Origin: SHZL01 sp963815185 | GTDB lineage: Bacteria; Pseudomonadota; Gammaproteobacteria; Xanthomonadales; SZUA-36 | Direction: 5' to 3' | NCBI GenBank assembly: GCA_963815185.1 | Contig: CAWFGC010000003.1 | Location: forward strand, 124,001 to 188,000 | DNA: 64,000 nucleotides | Shown here: one piece after another, positions 26,515 to 35,507 of the stretch | Layout: the number at the start of each line of letters is the position of its first letter | Numbering within the stretch: position 1 is the stretch's first letter | Program-made: the position numbers and the translations under genes | The notes under the pieces: model-generated | Database searches by the model: none | What the model was told of the DNA's origin: nothing | Seen by the model: the letters and a program-made list of their open reading frames with translations, nothing else

Positions 26515-27020
26515 ATAACGGACGGGATCAGCTCTCGATGAGCAGCTGACTAGCTTCTCAGTTTATCGGTGATCAACTCCCTTGGTGAGACTCTCTGACC
26601 CTTGAGCAATTTCCGGAAGAACTGCTTGGCAGCGCGTTTATTGCGGCGTTTTTGCACCAGAATGTCGATCGTATCACCGTCCTGATCAACGGCACGCCAC
26701 AGATAGTGTTGCTTGCCGCGAATCTTGATAAATACTTCATCGAGATGCCAAGTATCGCCCAGTCGGCCTCGGCGTTTCTTCAAAGTTCTGGCGTGCCGCG
26801 GTCCAAATCGGTTGCACCATTGACGAACAGATTCATAAGAGACCTCGACTCCACGCTCAGCCAGGAGATCTTCGACATCCCTAAAACTGAGACAGAATCG
26901 GTGGTAGAGCCAAACCGCGTAACTGATGATTTCAGGTGGGAATCGATGTCCGTAGTACCATGATTTTTTATCCTTCATCCAGTCAGTCTGCCGCATCATG
27001 GTTTAACTTGACAGTACCGT
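26515..27020 (-). mobile_element. IS6-family transposase, nonsense-mutated and 3'-truncated
   Basis: The minus-strand start is at 26999. The text YYGHRFPPEIISYAVWLYHR, DLLAERGVEVSYESVRQWC, GDTWHLDEVFIKIRGKQHYL (first DDE Asp) and RAVDQDGDTIDILVQKRRN (second Asp) is IS6/IS26-like. After ITDKLRS a TAG stop (26550-26552) interrupts it. Beyond it SAAHRELIPSVIH continues the family text until the IS91 scrap begins near 26514, so the last Glu and the right end are lost. The left terminal repeat GGTACTGTCAAG lies at about 27009-27020. Confidence 0.85.
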
Positions 27021-27140
27021 CAAAACGCGGGTGGAGCATGGTTTGAGACAGACGAAGCAAATTTTTATTCGATCATTCGATCAATTCTCACTATTTCCAA
27101 ACGTGATAAGGCTCCTCATGTTTCAACTGCTACCATAAGC
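27021..27140 (+). pseudogene. Fragment of duplicate of the gene at 33005
   Basis: The plus strand reads KTRVEHGLRQTKQIFIRSFD and QFSLFPNVIRLL. This matches residues of the minus-strand protein at 33005-33307 (KTRVERGLGQTKHIFIRSFD, QFALFPNVIRLL). The N-terminal third was removed where the IS6 element ends at about 27020, and the match is lost after about 27115. It is a second, inverted and damaged copy lying about 6 kb from the complete one. Confidence 0.8.
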
Positions 27141-27284
27141 GAAATCAAAACCGTTGGTAGTGCAACGGATCTTTCGCACTTTTCGGTAGCGGTAGCCTAC
27201 GGAGGTTGTTTAAGCAAGCGACGTCGCGTTGTAGACGCAACAGACGGCGCCAGTCGCAACGAATTCAGACACAGGGAGATTCCA

Positions 27285-29771
27285 ATGAAATCAGTCCATA
27301 CGCTTTCGCTCATTCGTATCGGTACGCCGCTCGCGCGCGCCGTCGCTGTGACTCTCGCCTTTGCTGCTACCGCCGCGCCTGTGGCATGGTCGCAGCAATC
27401 GGCCACAGGTGTTCTCGAGGATATCGTCGTGACTGCCACCCGTCGCGAGGCCAACCTGCAGACGATCCCGGTCGCAGTGACCGCGATCACGGGCCAGGCG
27501 CTTGCCGACAACAAACTGTTTTCTGCCGCGGACCTGGCGAACGCCACACCTTCGTTCTCCTACACCGCGTTCACTCCTCTCGACCAGGAGTTGAACATCC
27601 GCGGCATCACCAACACGCGCCTCGATTCACCGTCGTCCGATCCCTCGGTGGGTACCTTCGCCGACGGTGTCTACATCGGTCGCACGGGCGACTACAACTT
27701 CGACTTCTACGACCTCGAGCGCGTCGAAGTCATCCGCGGCCCGCAGGGCGTGCTGCTCGGCAAGAATGTCGTGGGCGGCGCGCTGAGCGTGATCACGGCG
27801 GCGCCCTCGCAGGAGGCCTCGGGCGAGGTCACGGCCTCGTACGGCAATTACAGCGCCATACTGATCAGCGGCCACGTGAACGGCGGCTTGACCGACACGC
27901 TCTCCGGGCGCCTGTCGTTCCAGTACCGCAATCACGACGGCTACGCCGAAGACGTCCTGCATCATCGCGACCTTGAAGACCTGGACTCGAAGCAGCTGCG
28001 CGCACAATTGCTGTCGGAGCCCGGTGACGGTTGGCGCATTCGCGGCATTTTCGATTACACCGACGACAGCACCAACGGCCACAACTCCGTCGCGGTCGAG
28101 GGAGGCACCCCGAATTGCGAGACGAGCATCCTGAGCAGCAACTGCACGCGACCGTGGAGCAACGCGCGCGCGTACCTTGGCCTCACCGATCCGCGCCAGG
28201 GCATGCCGAACAGCGTTCAGTTCCAGGACGAGCCGATCCGGCAGCAGTACCTGACCCGCACGGCCTATGGCTTCACGCTGGACGTGGCCAAGGACATGGC
28301 ATTCGCGACGTTTAACTCACTCACGGGCTATCGCTTGGCCCACACCGACCAGTTGTATAGCCAGACCGCCATGGGGCCGGAAGCCCTCGGCTGGAGCGTC
28401 CCGCGGTGGTTCGATTACATAGCCTACATCGATGCCAGGTACGGCGCTCGGCCCCAAACGTCGAATCAGGGGGCATTCCTGTTTGAATATTCCCAAACTG
28501 AAAAGACGCGCGCGGAGTCGATCAGCCAGGAATTCCGGCTGACTTCGAATGACGACGGCCGTTTGGACTGGATCGTGGGCGTTTACTACAAGCACGACAA
28601 TGTCGACAAGGACGACATCTTCTTCTCCGAGAACTTCTTCGGCTCGCTCCTAAACAATCAGCCGCTCGCCAATCCCTTGTCGACGGCGAGCGGCCAGAGC
28701 AACTGGTACAATAACGGCGAGATGGATAGCTACGCGATTTTCGGGCAGCTGGGGTACAAGTTTACCGACGCGCTGAAGCTCACTGCCGGCCTGCGCCAGA
28801 CGTGGGACAAGAAAGGGGGCCATGTGAGGGGCCTCGCCGTCGCCACGGGCGACCGGTTCAACCCGAACGACCCGCGTGCGCTCACGCAGCTGGAATCGGT
28901 GTGCCGTACGCCTACCGGTGACCGAGTGAATGTGCCGTTCGGCGGGCAGTGCGTGGCGCCTAACATGTGGAGATTCGCCGCCGGCGAAGGCTTCCAGACG
29001 TCCTACTCGGCGAGTTGGAACGAACTCACGCCGCAGGCCACGCTCGGCTGGAACGTCACGGACGACATCTACACCTACCTGACCTACTCGCAGGGCTTCA
29101 AGGGCGGCGGCTTCGACGATACGCCCGGGAGCGTCGCGCAGGCCAAGATTGCGTACAATCCCGAGACAGTGAAGAACTATGAGTTCGGCATCAAGTCGAC
29201 GTTCTGGGATCGCCGCATGCGCTTCAATGCGGACATATTCTACATGGACTACACGGACCTGCAGGTCGTGCAGACCAACGCCGTGTGCCTCTGCAACCAG
29301 ACGGACAACGCGGCCAGCGCCAAAATCAAGGGCATCGAGGCTGAACTCGATTTCATGCCGGTCGAAGGCCTAATGCTCTCGCTGTCTGGTTCATATGTCG
29401 ATGCGAAGTACGAGGACTTCATCGAATCGTCAGGCCTCGACAGTTCGGGTAATAGGCTGCAGCGCACGCCCGATACACAGATTTCGGCCGGTATCGACTA
29501 TCGTATCCGAAATGTCGATTTCAGCGTGAACTACTCCTGGCAGAGCGACATGTTCTGGGCCACCGACAACATCGCAAAGGAACCTTCGTACGGCCTGGTC
29601 GACGCACGCATCGCGTACGCTCCCGATAACCGTGCGTGGTCCGTGGCCGTGTGGGGCAAGAACCTGGCGGACAAGCTTTATCGGGTGAACGTCATTCCGT
29701 TCTTCGGTGATGAAGTGTCGCAGTTCGGTCCACCGCGGACGTACGGCATCGACCTGACGCTGCGGTATTGA
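27285..29771 (+). CDS. TonB-dependent outer-membrane receptor
   Basis: 828 residues. A signal peptide (VAVTLAFAATAAPVAWS) is followed by LEDIVVTATRREANLQTIPV (TonB-box region and plug start), LNIRGITNTRLDSPS and VEVIRGPQGVLLGKNVVGGA (plug). GNVTDDIYTYLTYSQGFKGG-like barrel strands follow, and it ends in YGIDLTLRY, the typical C-terminal aromatic outer-membrane strand. It resembles receptors for complex organic molecules in the iron-independent uptake class. At the head of the aromatic island it may import the substrate or a carrier of it. The start at 27285 has GGAGATTCCA upstream. Confidence 0.92.
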   Translation: MKSVHTLSLIRIGTPLARAVAVTLAFAATAAPVAWSQQSATGVLEDIVVTATRREANLQTIPVAVTAITGQALADNKLFSAADLANATPSFSYTAFTPLDQELNIRGITNTRLDSPSSDPSVGTFADGVYIGRTGDYNFDFYDLERVEVIRGPQGVLLGKNVVGGALSVITAAPSQEASGEVTASYGNYSAILISGHVNGGLTDTLSGRLSFQYRNHDGYAEDVLHHRDLEDLDSKQLRAQLLSEPGDGWRIRGIFDYTDDSTNGHNSVAVEGGTPNCETSILSSNCTRPWSNARAYLGLTDPRQGMPNSVQFQDEPIRQQYLTRTAYGFTLDVAKDMAFATFNSLTGYRLAHTDQLYSQTAMGPEALGWSVPRWFDYIAYIDARYGARPQTSNQGAFLFEYSQTEKTRAESISQEFRLTSNDDGRLDWIVGVYYKHDNVDKDDIFFSENFFGSLLNNQPLANPLSTASGQSNWYNNGEMDSYAIFGQLGYKFTDALKLTAGLRQTWDKKGGHVRGLAVATGDRFNPNDPRALTQLESVCRTPTGDRVNVPFGGQCVAPNMWRFAAGEGFQTSYSASWNELTPQATLGWNVTDDIYTYLTYSQGFKGGGFDDTPGSVAQAKIAYNPETVKNYEFGIKSTFWDRRMRFNADIFYMDYTDLQVVQTNAVCLCNQTDNAASAKIKGIEAELDFMPVEGLMLSLSGSYVDAKYEDFIESSGLDSSGNRLQRTPDTQISAGIDYRIRNVDFSVNYSWQSDMFWATDNIAKEPSYGLVDARIAYAPDNRAWSVAVWGKNLADKLYRVNVIPFFGDEVSQFGPPRTYGIDLTLRY

Positions 29772-30024
29772 CCCAGTCGGATGTGTCGAACTGCTTCAAA
29801 GTCATTGGTGAGGACATGAGCGAGTTTGCCGATAAGTTTCTGTTCGATGGCTCAGACGAAATTTGCGCCGACTACACAGTCGCCAGGCTCGCTTCTGCAC
29901 CAGCCAACAAGCTCGTGGTGGTCGACTAACTACAGTTACTGGATCAAAAGCGGAAAAATCCCGATCTTTCTTATCAAGTGCAACAACTCCAACAATCGGG
30001 CGGATAGAAGTTTAAAGCATATTT
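29772..30024. other. Intergenic remnant with 37-codon frame
   Basis: A frame at 29816-29929 encodes MSEFADKFLFDGSDEICADY and ARLASAPANKLVVVD. It reads like the C-terminus of a lost gene. I do not recognise it. No terminator is obvious after the TonB receptor. Confidence 0.3.
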
Positions 30025-30455
30025 TATTCTCATTGAGCTTGGCCGCCTGAAAATGATTGGTGGACAGGAAGACATGATAGTGGATACCGCCATGAGCATG
30101 GCCAAGGAGCGGGGTTTGTTGAAGGACGTAGTACGGGCCGGGTGAACGCGGCAGGATCCACAGCTAACCAGGCTACACTTAGTGCTTCACCGATTCTCAT
30201 TTGCCGATTCCCTCCTAATTGGAAGTGACTGCGTCTTATAGCCGTTATTTCAATGGGTGATTCGATCGGAAGTTCAGTACCCGCTATAGTGCTTTCAGTC
30301 ACTTCAATGTTGGTCTAGCGCATCCATTTTGTGAACAGTAACCATGGTTCCAATGAAATACGAGGAACGGTCAATGAAAATTCGCAATACTCATAAGCTG
30401 AAGCAACGGGTGGAGGAGATAATGACTATCCGCAGTTGGATCCGGCAGTTTGCGG
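30025..30455 (+). repeat. 431-bp duplication, copy 1 (3' end of dmpG plus downstream)
   Basis: Identical in length to 48797-49227, with four substitutions by my reading and no gaps. It contains the last 40 codons of dmpG (ILIELGRLKMIGG to KDVVRAG), the stop, and the downstream spacer. It ends with the first codons of the LVIVD-repeat gene. Confidence 0.92.
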
Positions 30456-30781
30456 CTGGTAGCATTCTGGTTGCCATTCTGGTCACTTTGCCTTTCAGCC
30501 ACGCGCTGGGGCAAGGGGCTGGCATCGAAATCGAAGAGCCACTGATCCCTCAAGGCACCGATGTTTTCGACCTAAACCTCGAGCAGACCAGTGCCCTTTC
30601 CCGAAGCTTGAACTTCAAAGTTGTCGGGCACAGCTACTTGAAGGGCCCCCATCTTACGCCGGCGGCCAAGGCCGAAGGCACGGGCGCCGGATCAGATTCG
30701 TTCGTTCGACGACGCGAAGGAGGCAAGCGCGGAGGGGAGTTGCAGTTTCGATTGGAATCTATGTTGGCAACGTATCGATAA
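30422..30781 (+). pseudogene. 5' fragment of LVIVD-repeat protein, duplicate of 35508
   Basis: ATG at 30422. MTIRSWIRQFAAGSILVAIL, GVEIEEPLIPQG-like text and NLEQTSALSRSLNFKVVG match residues 1-70 of the full gene at 35508. After SYLKGP the sequence departs into an unrelated tail (SFVRRREGGKRGGE) that stops at 30781. A signal peptide is kept but no repeats remain. It lies directly before the class II aldolase gene. Confidence 0.85.
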
Positions 30782-30785
30782 GCAC

Positions 30786-31469
30786 ATGAATGAGAACCAC
30801 ATGTATGCCAATGCACAAATTAACGTCCGCAAGGCGGCACGAGCGATGGCACGTGCCGGGCTTTCTACAGCGTTCGGGCATTGCAGCGTGCGCCTCGACG
30901 CGGATTCCTTTCTGGTCTGCCGCGCTGGCGCGCTCAGCACTATTAAACCTGGTGAAAGTGGTTCAGTGGTGCCGGTCAGTGGTAGCCTGCCAGAGGGCGC
31001 GCTCGGTGAAGTGCGTATCCACCAACAGATCTATGCCCGGCGTCCTGAAATTGGCGCCGTCTGCCGATTCTCGTCACCGAATGTCATAGCTGTTTCGGCG
31101 TTGGGACGCGCACCAAAAATCCGCCATGTCTTCGGCGCCATGTTCGCACCCGAGGTAAAATATAGCGATGACATTCGTCTGATGCGCGATGATGCGATCG
31201 CCGCTGAGGTTGCTCACGCGATGGGCGATTCACCGGGCATCATCATGCGCGGCATCGGCGCGGTCACCGCTGGGGCGGACATCAAGCAAGCGCTCTGCCT
31301 GGCGTGGTTCCTCGAAGACATGTCGCGCCTCGAACTCGCCGTGCTCTCCACTGGACAGGCGGATCAGGCGCCAGTTTATACGGCGGAGGAAGCCCGTGGC
31401 CGTTCGAGCTGGGCCGGGCAAGTTGCCGAGCGCGCGTGGGATCACCTAACCGCGCTGGATCCCGAGTGA
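30786..31469 (+). CDS. Class II aldolase/adducin-like protein lacking zinc ligands
   Basis: 227 residues. AARAMARAGLSTAFGHCSVR, FLVCRAGALS, VRIHQQIYARRPEIGAVCRF and IIMRGIGAVTAGADIKQALC follow the family outline. However, the metal-binding HxH that should follow the AV segment reads CRFSS, and the third His (RGHG) reads RGIG. A zinc-dependent aldol cleavage is therefore unlikely, and the protein may be a divergent decarboxylase-like or non-catalytic member. No ribosome-binding site is evident at 30786, and 30801 is another possible start. It sits downstream of a truncated gene and may have been captured by recombination. Confidence 0.75.
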   Translation: MNENHMYANAQINVRKAARAMARAGLSTAFGHCSVRLDADSFLVCRAGALSTIKPGESGSVVPVSGSLPEGALGEVRIHQQIYARRPEIGAVCRFSSPNVIAVSALGRAPKIRHVFGAMFAPEVKYSDDIRLMRDDAIAAEVAHAMGDSPGIIMRGIGAVTAGADIKQALCLAWFLEDMSRLELAVLSTGQADQAPVYTAEEARGRSSWAGQVAERAWDHLTALDPE

Positions 31470-31545
31470 AGTTACAGTTCATCCGCCCTTATGGCAGCCA
31501 TCCGGCAAATCTTTGGGTGCCGCAGACCTTCAAAGGAGATCGAAT

Positions 31546-31977
31546 ATGAAAATGCAAAGACAAGAGATAGACCCGCCCGAAATCTTCAAGCATCCAGGCT
31601 TCAAGCGGATAGTCACCGTGCAGGGCGACATGAAACTGGTTTTTATCGCCGGGCAGACCCCGAGTGATGAAAGCTATCAGTGCGTCGCCCCCGGCGACTA
31701 TCGCGCGCAGTACGTTCACGTGATGCAGAATCTCGACTTACAGCTCAAGGCGGCAGGCGCCGACTGGGACGACGTAGTATTTCGCCGAATTTTCGTGCTC
31801 GATATGGACGAGTTCGGGAAAATGATCTTTGATGAGACATTGCCGAAGTACGGTGATGGTCGCCCACCCAGCACGCTGATTGGTGTCACCCGTCTCTCGA
31901 ACCCCGAGTACCTGATCGAGATAGATCTGATGGCTGTAGTGGATCCTGCGAAAGAGTCACCTGTTATCGCTGACTAG
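31546..31977 (+). CDS. RidA-family protein, possible 2-aminomuconate deaminase
   Basis: 143 residues from ATG at 31546, preceded by AAAGGAG. The text VFIAGQTPSDESYQCVAPGD, YRAQYVHVMQNLDLQLKAAG, VVFRRIFVLDMDEFGKM and RPPSTLIGVTRLSNPEYLIE shows the conserved RidA core, including the RPPSTLIGV-type active-site Arg. Bacterial 2-aminomuconate deaminases (amn/nba pathways) belong to this family and have this length. Together with the dioxygenase at 33367 and the ACMSD-like amidohydrolase, an aromatic-amine role is inferred. A generic imine deaminase is the alternative. Confidence 0.85.
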   Translation: MKMQRQEIDPPEIFKHPGFKRIVTVQGDMKLVFIAGQTPSDESYQCVAPGDYRAQYVHVMQNLDLQLKAAGADWDDVVFRRIFVLDMDEFGKMIFDETLPKYGDGRPPSTLIGVTRLSNPEYLIEIDLMAVVDPAKESPVIAD

Positions 31978-32059
31978 CCATTGTTGAAGCTGAATCCATT
32001 CTAGGGAGCACAAGAGCCACGAAACTCGCCACATTCCACCACCGAGGACACACGCCCAC

Positions 32060-32399
32060 TCCCGCTCGACGCGGTGCGCTTGCTGGTGCCTGTCCCGAAT
32101 CCATCCAGGTACCCGCACTGCTATGGGTATGAATTATCGCAAGCATGTCGAGGAGGCAGAGCGTCACAATATTAAGGCGCCCGACACTCAAGTATGGTTT
32201 AACAAACGAGTCTCGTGTATCAATGGACCGTATGACCCGGTGCACCTGCCAAAGGATTCAACAAGGCTCGAATATGAGGCGGAACTTGGAGTCGTCATCG
32301 GGAGGAAATGTCGTCATGTAACTGTGAACAGTCGCGTTGTGTGATAGCAGGCTACCCGGTCTGCAACTTCATCACGGTTAGAGACTGGCAAATGCGTTG
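32060..32399 (+). pseudogene. Fumarylacetoacetate hydrolase family remnant
   Basis: The frame around 32123-32344 gives MNYRKHVEEAERHNIKAPDT, WFNKRVSCINGPYDPVHLP and EYEAELGVVIGRKCRHV (one ExE metal site). Beyond a stop, another frame gives GYPVCNFITVRDWQMR, the ARDWQ-type block, to 32399. Upstream, LLVPVPNP appears in a different frame. There are at least two frameshifts and the C-terminal half is missing. It is separate from the intact FAH gene at 34510. Confidence 0.8.
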
Positions 32400-32456
32400 A
32401 CCGACCATGACCATCGGCCACTCTCTATCAATTTACCGAAGCAGGGCAGATGCAAA

Positions 32457-32993
32457 ATGGCAAACAGTAAGGATAAGCAGGAACAATCCAACGACCCCAT
32501 GTATTACGTGCAATTCGGCTATCTGCTGAACCGCACGGGATCCCTGGGTGCCGCTTCCATAAGCGATGTGTTAAAAGAATTCGACATGCCCCTGCCGATC
32601 TGGCGGATACTGTTGATCCTCAGCGAATTCGGCGAACAAACCATCAGTGAACTCGCAAGTCACACCGGGATCGAAATGTCTTATCTTTCACGAACAGTTC
32701 TAAAAGCAGAAAAGCGTGGCTTCATAGCACGAGCCAAGTCGGCTACGGACAAGCGCGTCACCTACATTGAGCTGGTAACCGGGGGGCGCCAGATGATTCG
32801 TAAGGTCTTACCAAAAACCCGCATCCTGCGAGGAATCATGTTTCAAGGAATTCCTGATGCCGATATCGAAACCACAGCCCGAACGCTGAAGATTGTTTAC
32901 GACAACCTGGTGAGCAACGCCGATGCGATTTCAGAGGACGTCAATCGAAAACTGACCATCGCGCGACGCACCGGCAAATCGGACAAAGAGTGA
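32457..32993 (+). CDS. MarR-family transcriptional regulator
   Basis: 178 residues from ATG at 32457. YYVQFGYLLNRTGSLGAASI, PIWRILLILSEFGEQTISEL, ASHTGIEMSYLSRTVLKAEK and RGFIARAKSATDKRVTYIEL form the winged helix with the D-KR-x wing. Members respond to phenolic ligands, so it likely controls the ring-cleavage genes immediately downstream. Its end converges with the small gene at 33005. Confidence 0.9.
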   Translation: MANSKDKQEQSNDPMYYVQFGYLLNRTGSLGAASISDVLKEFDMPLPIWRILLILSEFGEQTISELASHTGIEMSYLSRTVLKAEKRGFIARAKSATDKRVTYIELVTGGRQMIRKVLPKTRILRGIMFQGIPDADIETTARTLKIVYDNLVSNADAISEDVNRKLTIARRTGKSDKE

Positions 32994-33004
32994 CTTAGAT
33001 CCAT

Positions 33005-33307
33005 TTAGGCTTTCTTTTCACGCTCAACGCGATCTGGAATATGTTCAACCAATGCCGCGATATCGAAATCCCGATATTCCCCCGCCGCCGCCAACGTATG
33101 TATGGCGACCAGTGCATTTTCTACGAATTTTACCGCTGAACCGGCACCGAGGAGCCTTATCACGTTTGGAAATAGTGCGAATTGATCGAATGATCGAATG
33201 AAAATATGCTTCGTCTGTCCCAAACCACGCTCCACCCGCGTTTTGACGCATATCTGAACGCCATCAGCATCACTCATTTCGGCAATCAGGATCTGTGATT
33301 GGTTCAT
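33005..33307 (-). CDS. Uncharacterised 100-residue protein
   Basis: MNQSQILIAEMSDADGVQIC, RVERGLGQTKHIFIRSFDQF and LLGAGSAVKFVENALVAIHT are followed by a charged C-terminus (HIPDRVEREKKA). It has no signal peptide or transmembrane segment, and I know no family. A damaged inverted copy exists at 27021-27140 next to the IS6 element, so it belonged to the duplicated catabolic island. The regularly spaced beta/alpha pattern would allow a small alpha-beta fold. Confidence 0.65.
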   Translation of the reverse strand: MNQSQILIAEMSDADGVQICVKTRVERGLGQTKHIFIRSFDQFALFPNVIRLLGAGSAVKFVENALVAIHTLAAAGEYRDFDIAALVEHIPDRVEREKKA

Positions 33308-33366
33308 TTCTCCATTGGCACGTAGTCTAAGGACTAATCTTCAAACTCAAACGATGAGGATCTGTA

Positions 33367-34458
33367 ATGGCAGAAATACTCGGACTAGGCGTATCTCATT
33401 ACCCCCCCTTGAGTGGTCTGGATGAGGATATGGCCAACGCCCACCGCGGCCGTCTGAACGACCCCGATATTCCAGCCACCGCCAAGGATCCCACCACCTG
33501 GTCCGAACTGGCGCAAAGGGAATGGGCAGATCCTGTGGCCGCCGCCGCCTCCCACCGCGCCGCCATGCGAACAGGCATGAGCCGCGTCAGGCAGGCACTC
33601 GACGACTTCGACCCCGACTTTGTGCTCATCTGGGGCGACGACCAATACGAAAACTTCAAAGAAGATATCGTGCCGGCTTTCTCGGTACTGGCCTACGAAG
33701 ACATGACGATCAAGCCATGGGAGCAGGCTAGTGAATCTTCAGGGTTCAATGCCAGTATCGTCGACGAATGGGGCGGTGGTCGGCCTAACGTATGGGGTGA
33801 GCGAGGCGATACCGAACGTCTGCTGCGCGGCCATCCCGAGGCCGCCAAGTATCTTGCCACGAAATTGCTGGAAGCCGAGTTCGACACCGCCTATGCCTAT
33901 CGCCCGCTCCACCATCCCGGCCTCGCTCACGCCTTCCTCAATGCCGTGCTGTACCTGGACTATGACCGAACCGGCTTCGACTGGCCGGTGGTGGCAATGC
34001 CAATCAATTGCTATGGCACTCAGGTAATCAGTTACCGCGGTTTTGTCAGCCGTTGGGCAGACCGCGGCCGGCCCGCCGATCCGCCATCACCATCTCCAAA
34101 ACGGTGCTTCGACATGGGTGCTGCGACGGCGCGCATTCTGCGTGACAGTCCCTGGCGCGTAGCCCTACTTGCCTCCTCCAGTTGGTCGCATGCGTTCCTC
34201 TGCGATAAAACCTATCGCCTTGCACCTGATGTAGCCTCTGACCGGCTGCTTTATCAGGCGATGCAGGATGGTGATTTCGAATACTGGCGCAACTACAAGC
34301 TAGAGCAGATTGAGGATTCGGGGCAGCAGGAAGTATTGAACTGGCACCCATTGCTGGGAGCAATGCAAGAGATAGAGGCCAAGCTCGAATACTCGGACTT
34401 TGTAGAAACCGGAATTTTGAATTCTTCCAAGGTCGCGGCGGTGTATTCACCGGTCTAG
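33367..34458 (+). CDS. Class III extradiol ring-cleavage dioxygenase (LigB-type)
   Basis: 363 residues. LGLGVSHYPPLSG places the first iron-ligand His. FVLIWGDDQYENFKEDIVPA, YRPLHHPGLAHAFLNAVLYL and VALLASSSWSHAFLC follow, with a C-terminal LLGAMQEIEAKLEYSDF. This is the LigB/MEMO fold: non-haem Fe(II) enzymes that open catechol or 2-aminophenol-type rings, using His, His and Glu ligands. GAGG at 33355-33358 lies just before the start. It is followed by an FAH-family gene, the usual partner that processes ring-cleavage products. Confidence 0.9.
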   Translation: MAEILGLGVSHYPPLSGLDEDMANAHRGRLNDPDIPATAKDPTTWSELAQREWADPVAAAASHRAAMRTGMSRVRQALDDFDPDFVLIWGDDQYENFKEDIVPAFSVLAYEDMTIKPWEQASESSGFNASIVDEWGGGRPNVWGERGDTERLLRGHPEAAKYLATKLLEAEFDTAYAYRPLHHPGLAHAFLNAVLYLDYDRTGFDWPVVAMPINCYGTQVISYRGFVSRWADRGRPADPPSPSPKRCFDMGAATARILRDSPWRVALLASSSWSHAFLCDKTYRLAPDVASDRLLYQAMQDGDFEYWRNYKLEQIEDSGQQEVLNWHPLLGAMQEIEAKLEYSDFVETGILNSSKVAAVYSPV

Positions 34459-34509
34459 CAAACAAACAATAGAAGTGAAAGAGCAAACAAGCGCCTTAAG
34501 GAGCCAGAA

Positions 34510-35445
34510 ATGGATTACCAGATACTGACTTACCGCACTGCAACTGGTGAAGCCGCTGCAGGTGTTTTGGTGAAGAGCAGCGTCTATAACGTCACCTCGC
34601 TGCCCGGGCTAGCGCACTGCCCAACTGTGATAGATATCCTCAATGATTGGGGGAATACCGAAAAACTCTTGCAAGATGCCGCCAAATCCATCCACGCATC
34701 AGCTGTCGTCGGCCTGCCACTGGCTGACCTTGAGCTGCTGGCACCGATTCCAAACCCGGGTGCAGTCTACTGCTGTGGTGCCAACTACACTGATCACATT
34801 AACGAGATGCGTCATATGCTGAAGAACCTGCCGCCAGACATTACAGAGCGAGAGTTGGTAGGCGATGAGCCCTGGCACTATGTCAGCACGGTGCGCGGAA
34901 GTATCGTTGGACCCGGTACGAGCGTGCCAAAACCGCATGGCTCGCAACGGCTCGACTGGGAAATAGAAATGGGTGTTGTCATTGGCACCACGGCGCGAGG
35001 CGTACCGGTGGAACGTGCGCTGGAGCATGTCGCGGGATACACGATCTCTAACGACTTGTCCGCGCGCGATCTGAGCATTCGCCCGGAAGTTCATGAAGCA
35101 ATACCCTTCCGCGCCGACTGGACTGAACACAAGTGCTTCGGCGGATCGCTTCCCTGCGGTCCGTGGATAACGCCCGCTAGCCAGATTTCGGACCCCCAAC
35201 AGCTTGACCTAAAATTGTGGGTCAACGATGAGCTGATGCAGGACTCCAATACAAGCCAGATGGTTTACAGCGTGGCACAGCAGATTGCAAAACTGTCCAT
35301 CAATAAAACGCTTTATCCCGGTGACATGATTCTCACCGGAACTCCCGCAGGGGTTGGCGCCGGCAGAGGCGTCTTTCTTAATTCAGGGGACAAGGTGCGT
35401 TTGGCGATTGGAGGCATCGGCGAGCTGCAGCACTCAATCGCATAA
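34510..35445 (+). CDS. Fumarylacetoacetate hydrolase family protein
   Basis: 311 residues. PNPGAVYCCGANYTDHINEM opens the C-terminal catalytic domain. DWEIEMGVVIG supplies the ExE metal ligands, NDLSARDLSIRPEVHEA the Asp, and LYPGDMILTGTPAGVGAGR the family glycine-rich end. Such enzymes hydrolyse or decarboxylate beta-keto acids from ring cleavage. It probably acts on the product of the adjacent extradiol dioxygenase. Intact, with AAGGAG just before the ATG. Confidence 0.9.
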   Translation: MDYQILTYRTATGEAAAGVLVKSSVYNVTSLPGLAHCPTVIDILNDWGNTEKLLQDAAKSIHASAVVGLPLADLELLAPIPNPGAVYCCGANYTDHINEMRHMLKNLPPDITERELVGDEPWHYVSTVRGSIVGPGTSVPKPHGSQRLDWEIEMGVVIGTTARGVPVERALEHVAGYTISNDLSARDLSIRPEVHEAIPFRADWTEHKCFGGSLPCGPWITPASQISDPQQLDLKLWVNDELMQDSNTSQMVYSVAQQIAKLSINKTLYPGDMILTGTPAGVGAGRGVFLNSGDKVRLAIGGIGELQHSIA

Positions 35446-35507
35446 ATTTTTACCGATAGCTGCGTTCTAAAGGGGTTCAATTTTAACTTGGAAACAGGGA
35501 GGAGATA

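Noticed and set aside
27206..27976. 256-codon Arg-rich frame overlapping the TonB receptor
   Set aside because: Composition is typical of an out-of-frame reading of a GC-rich gene, and the receptor in the other frame is unmistakable.
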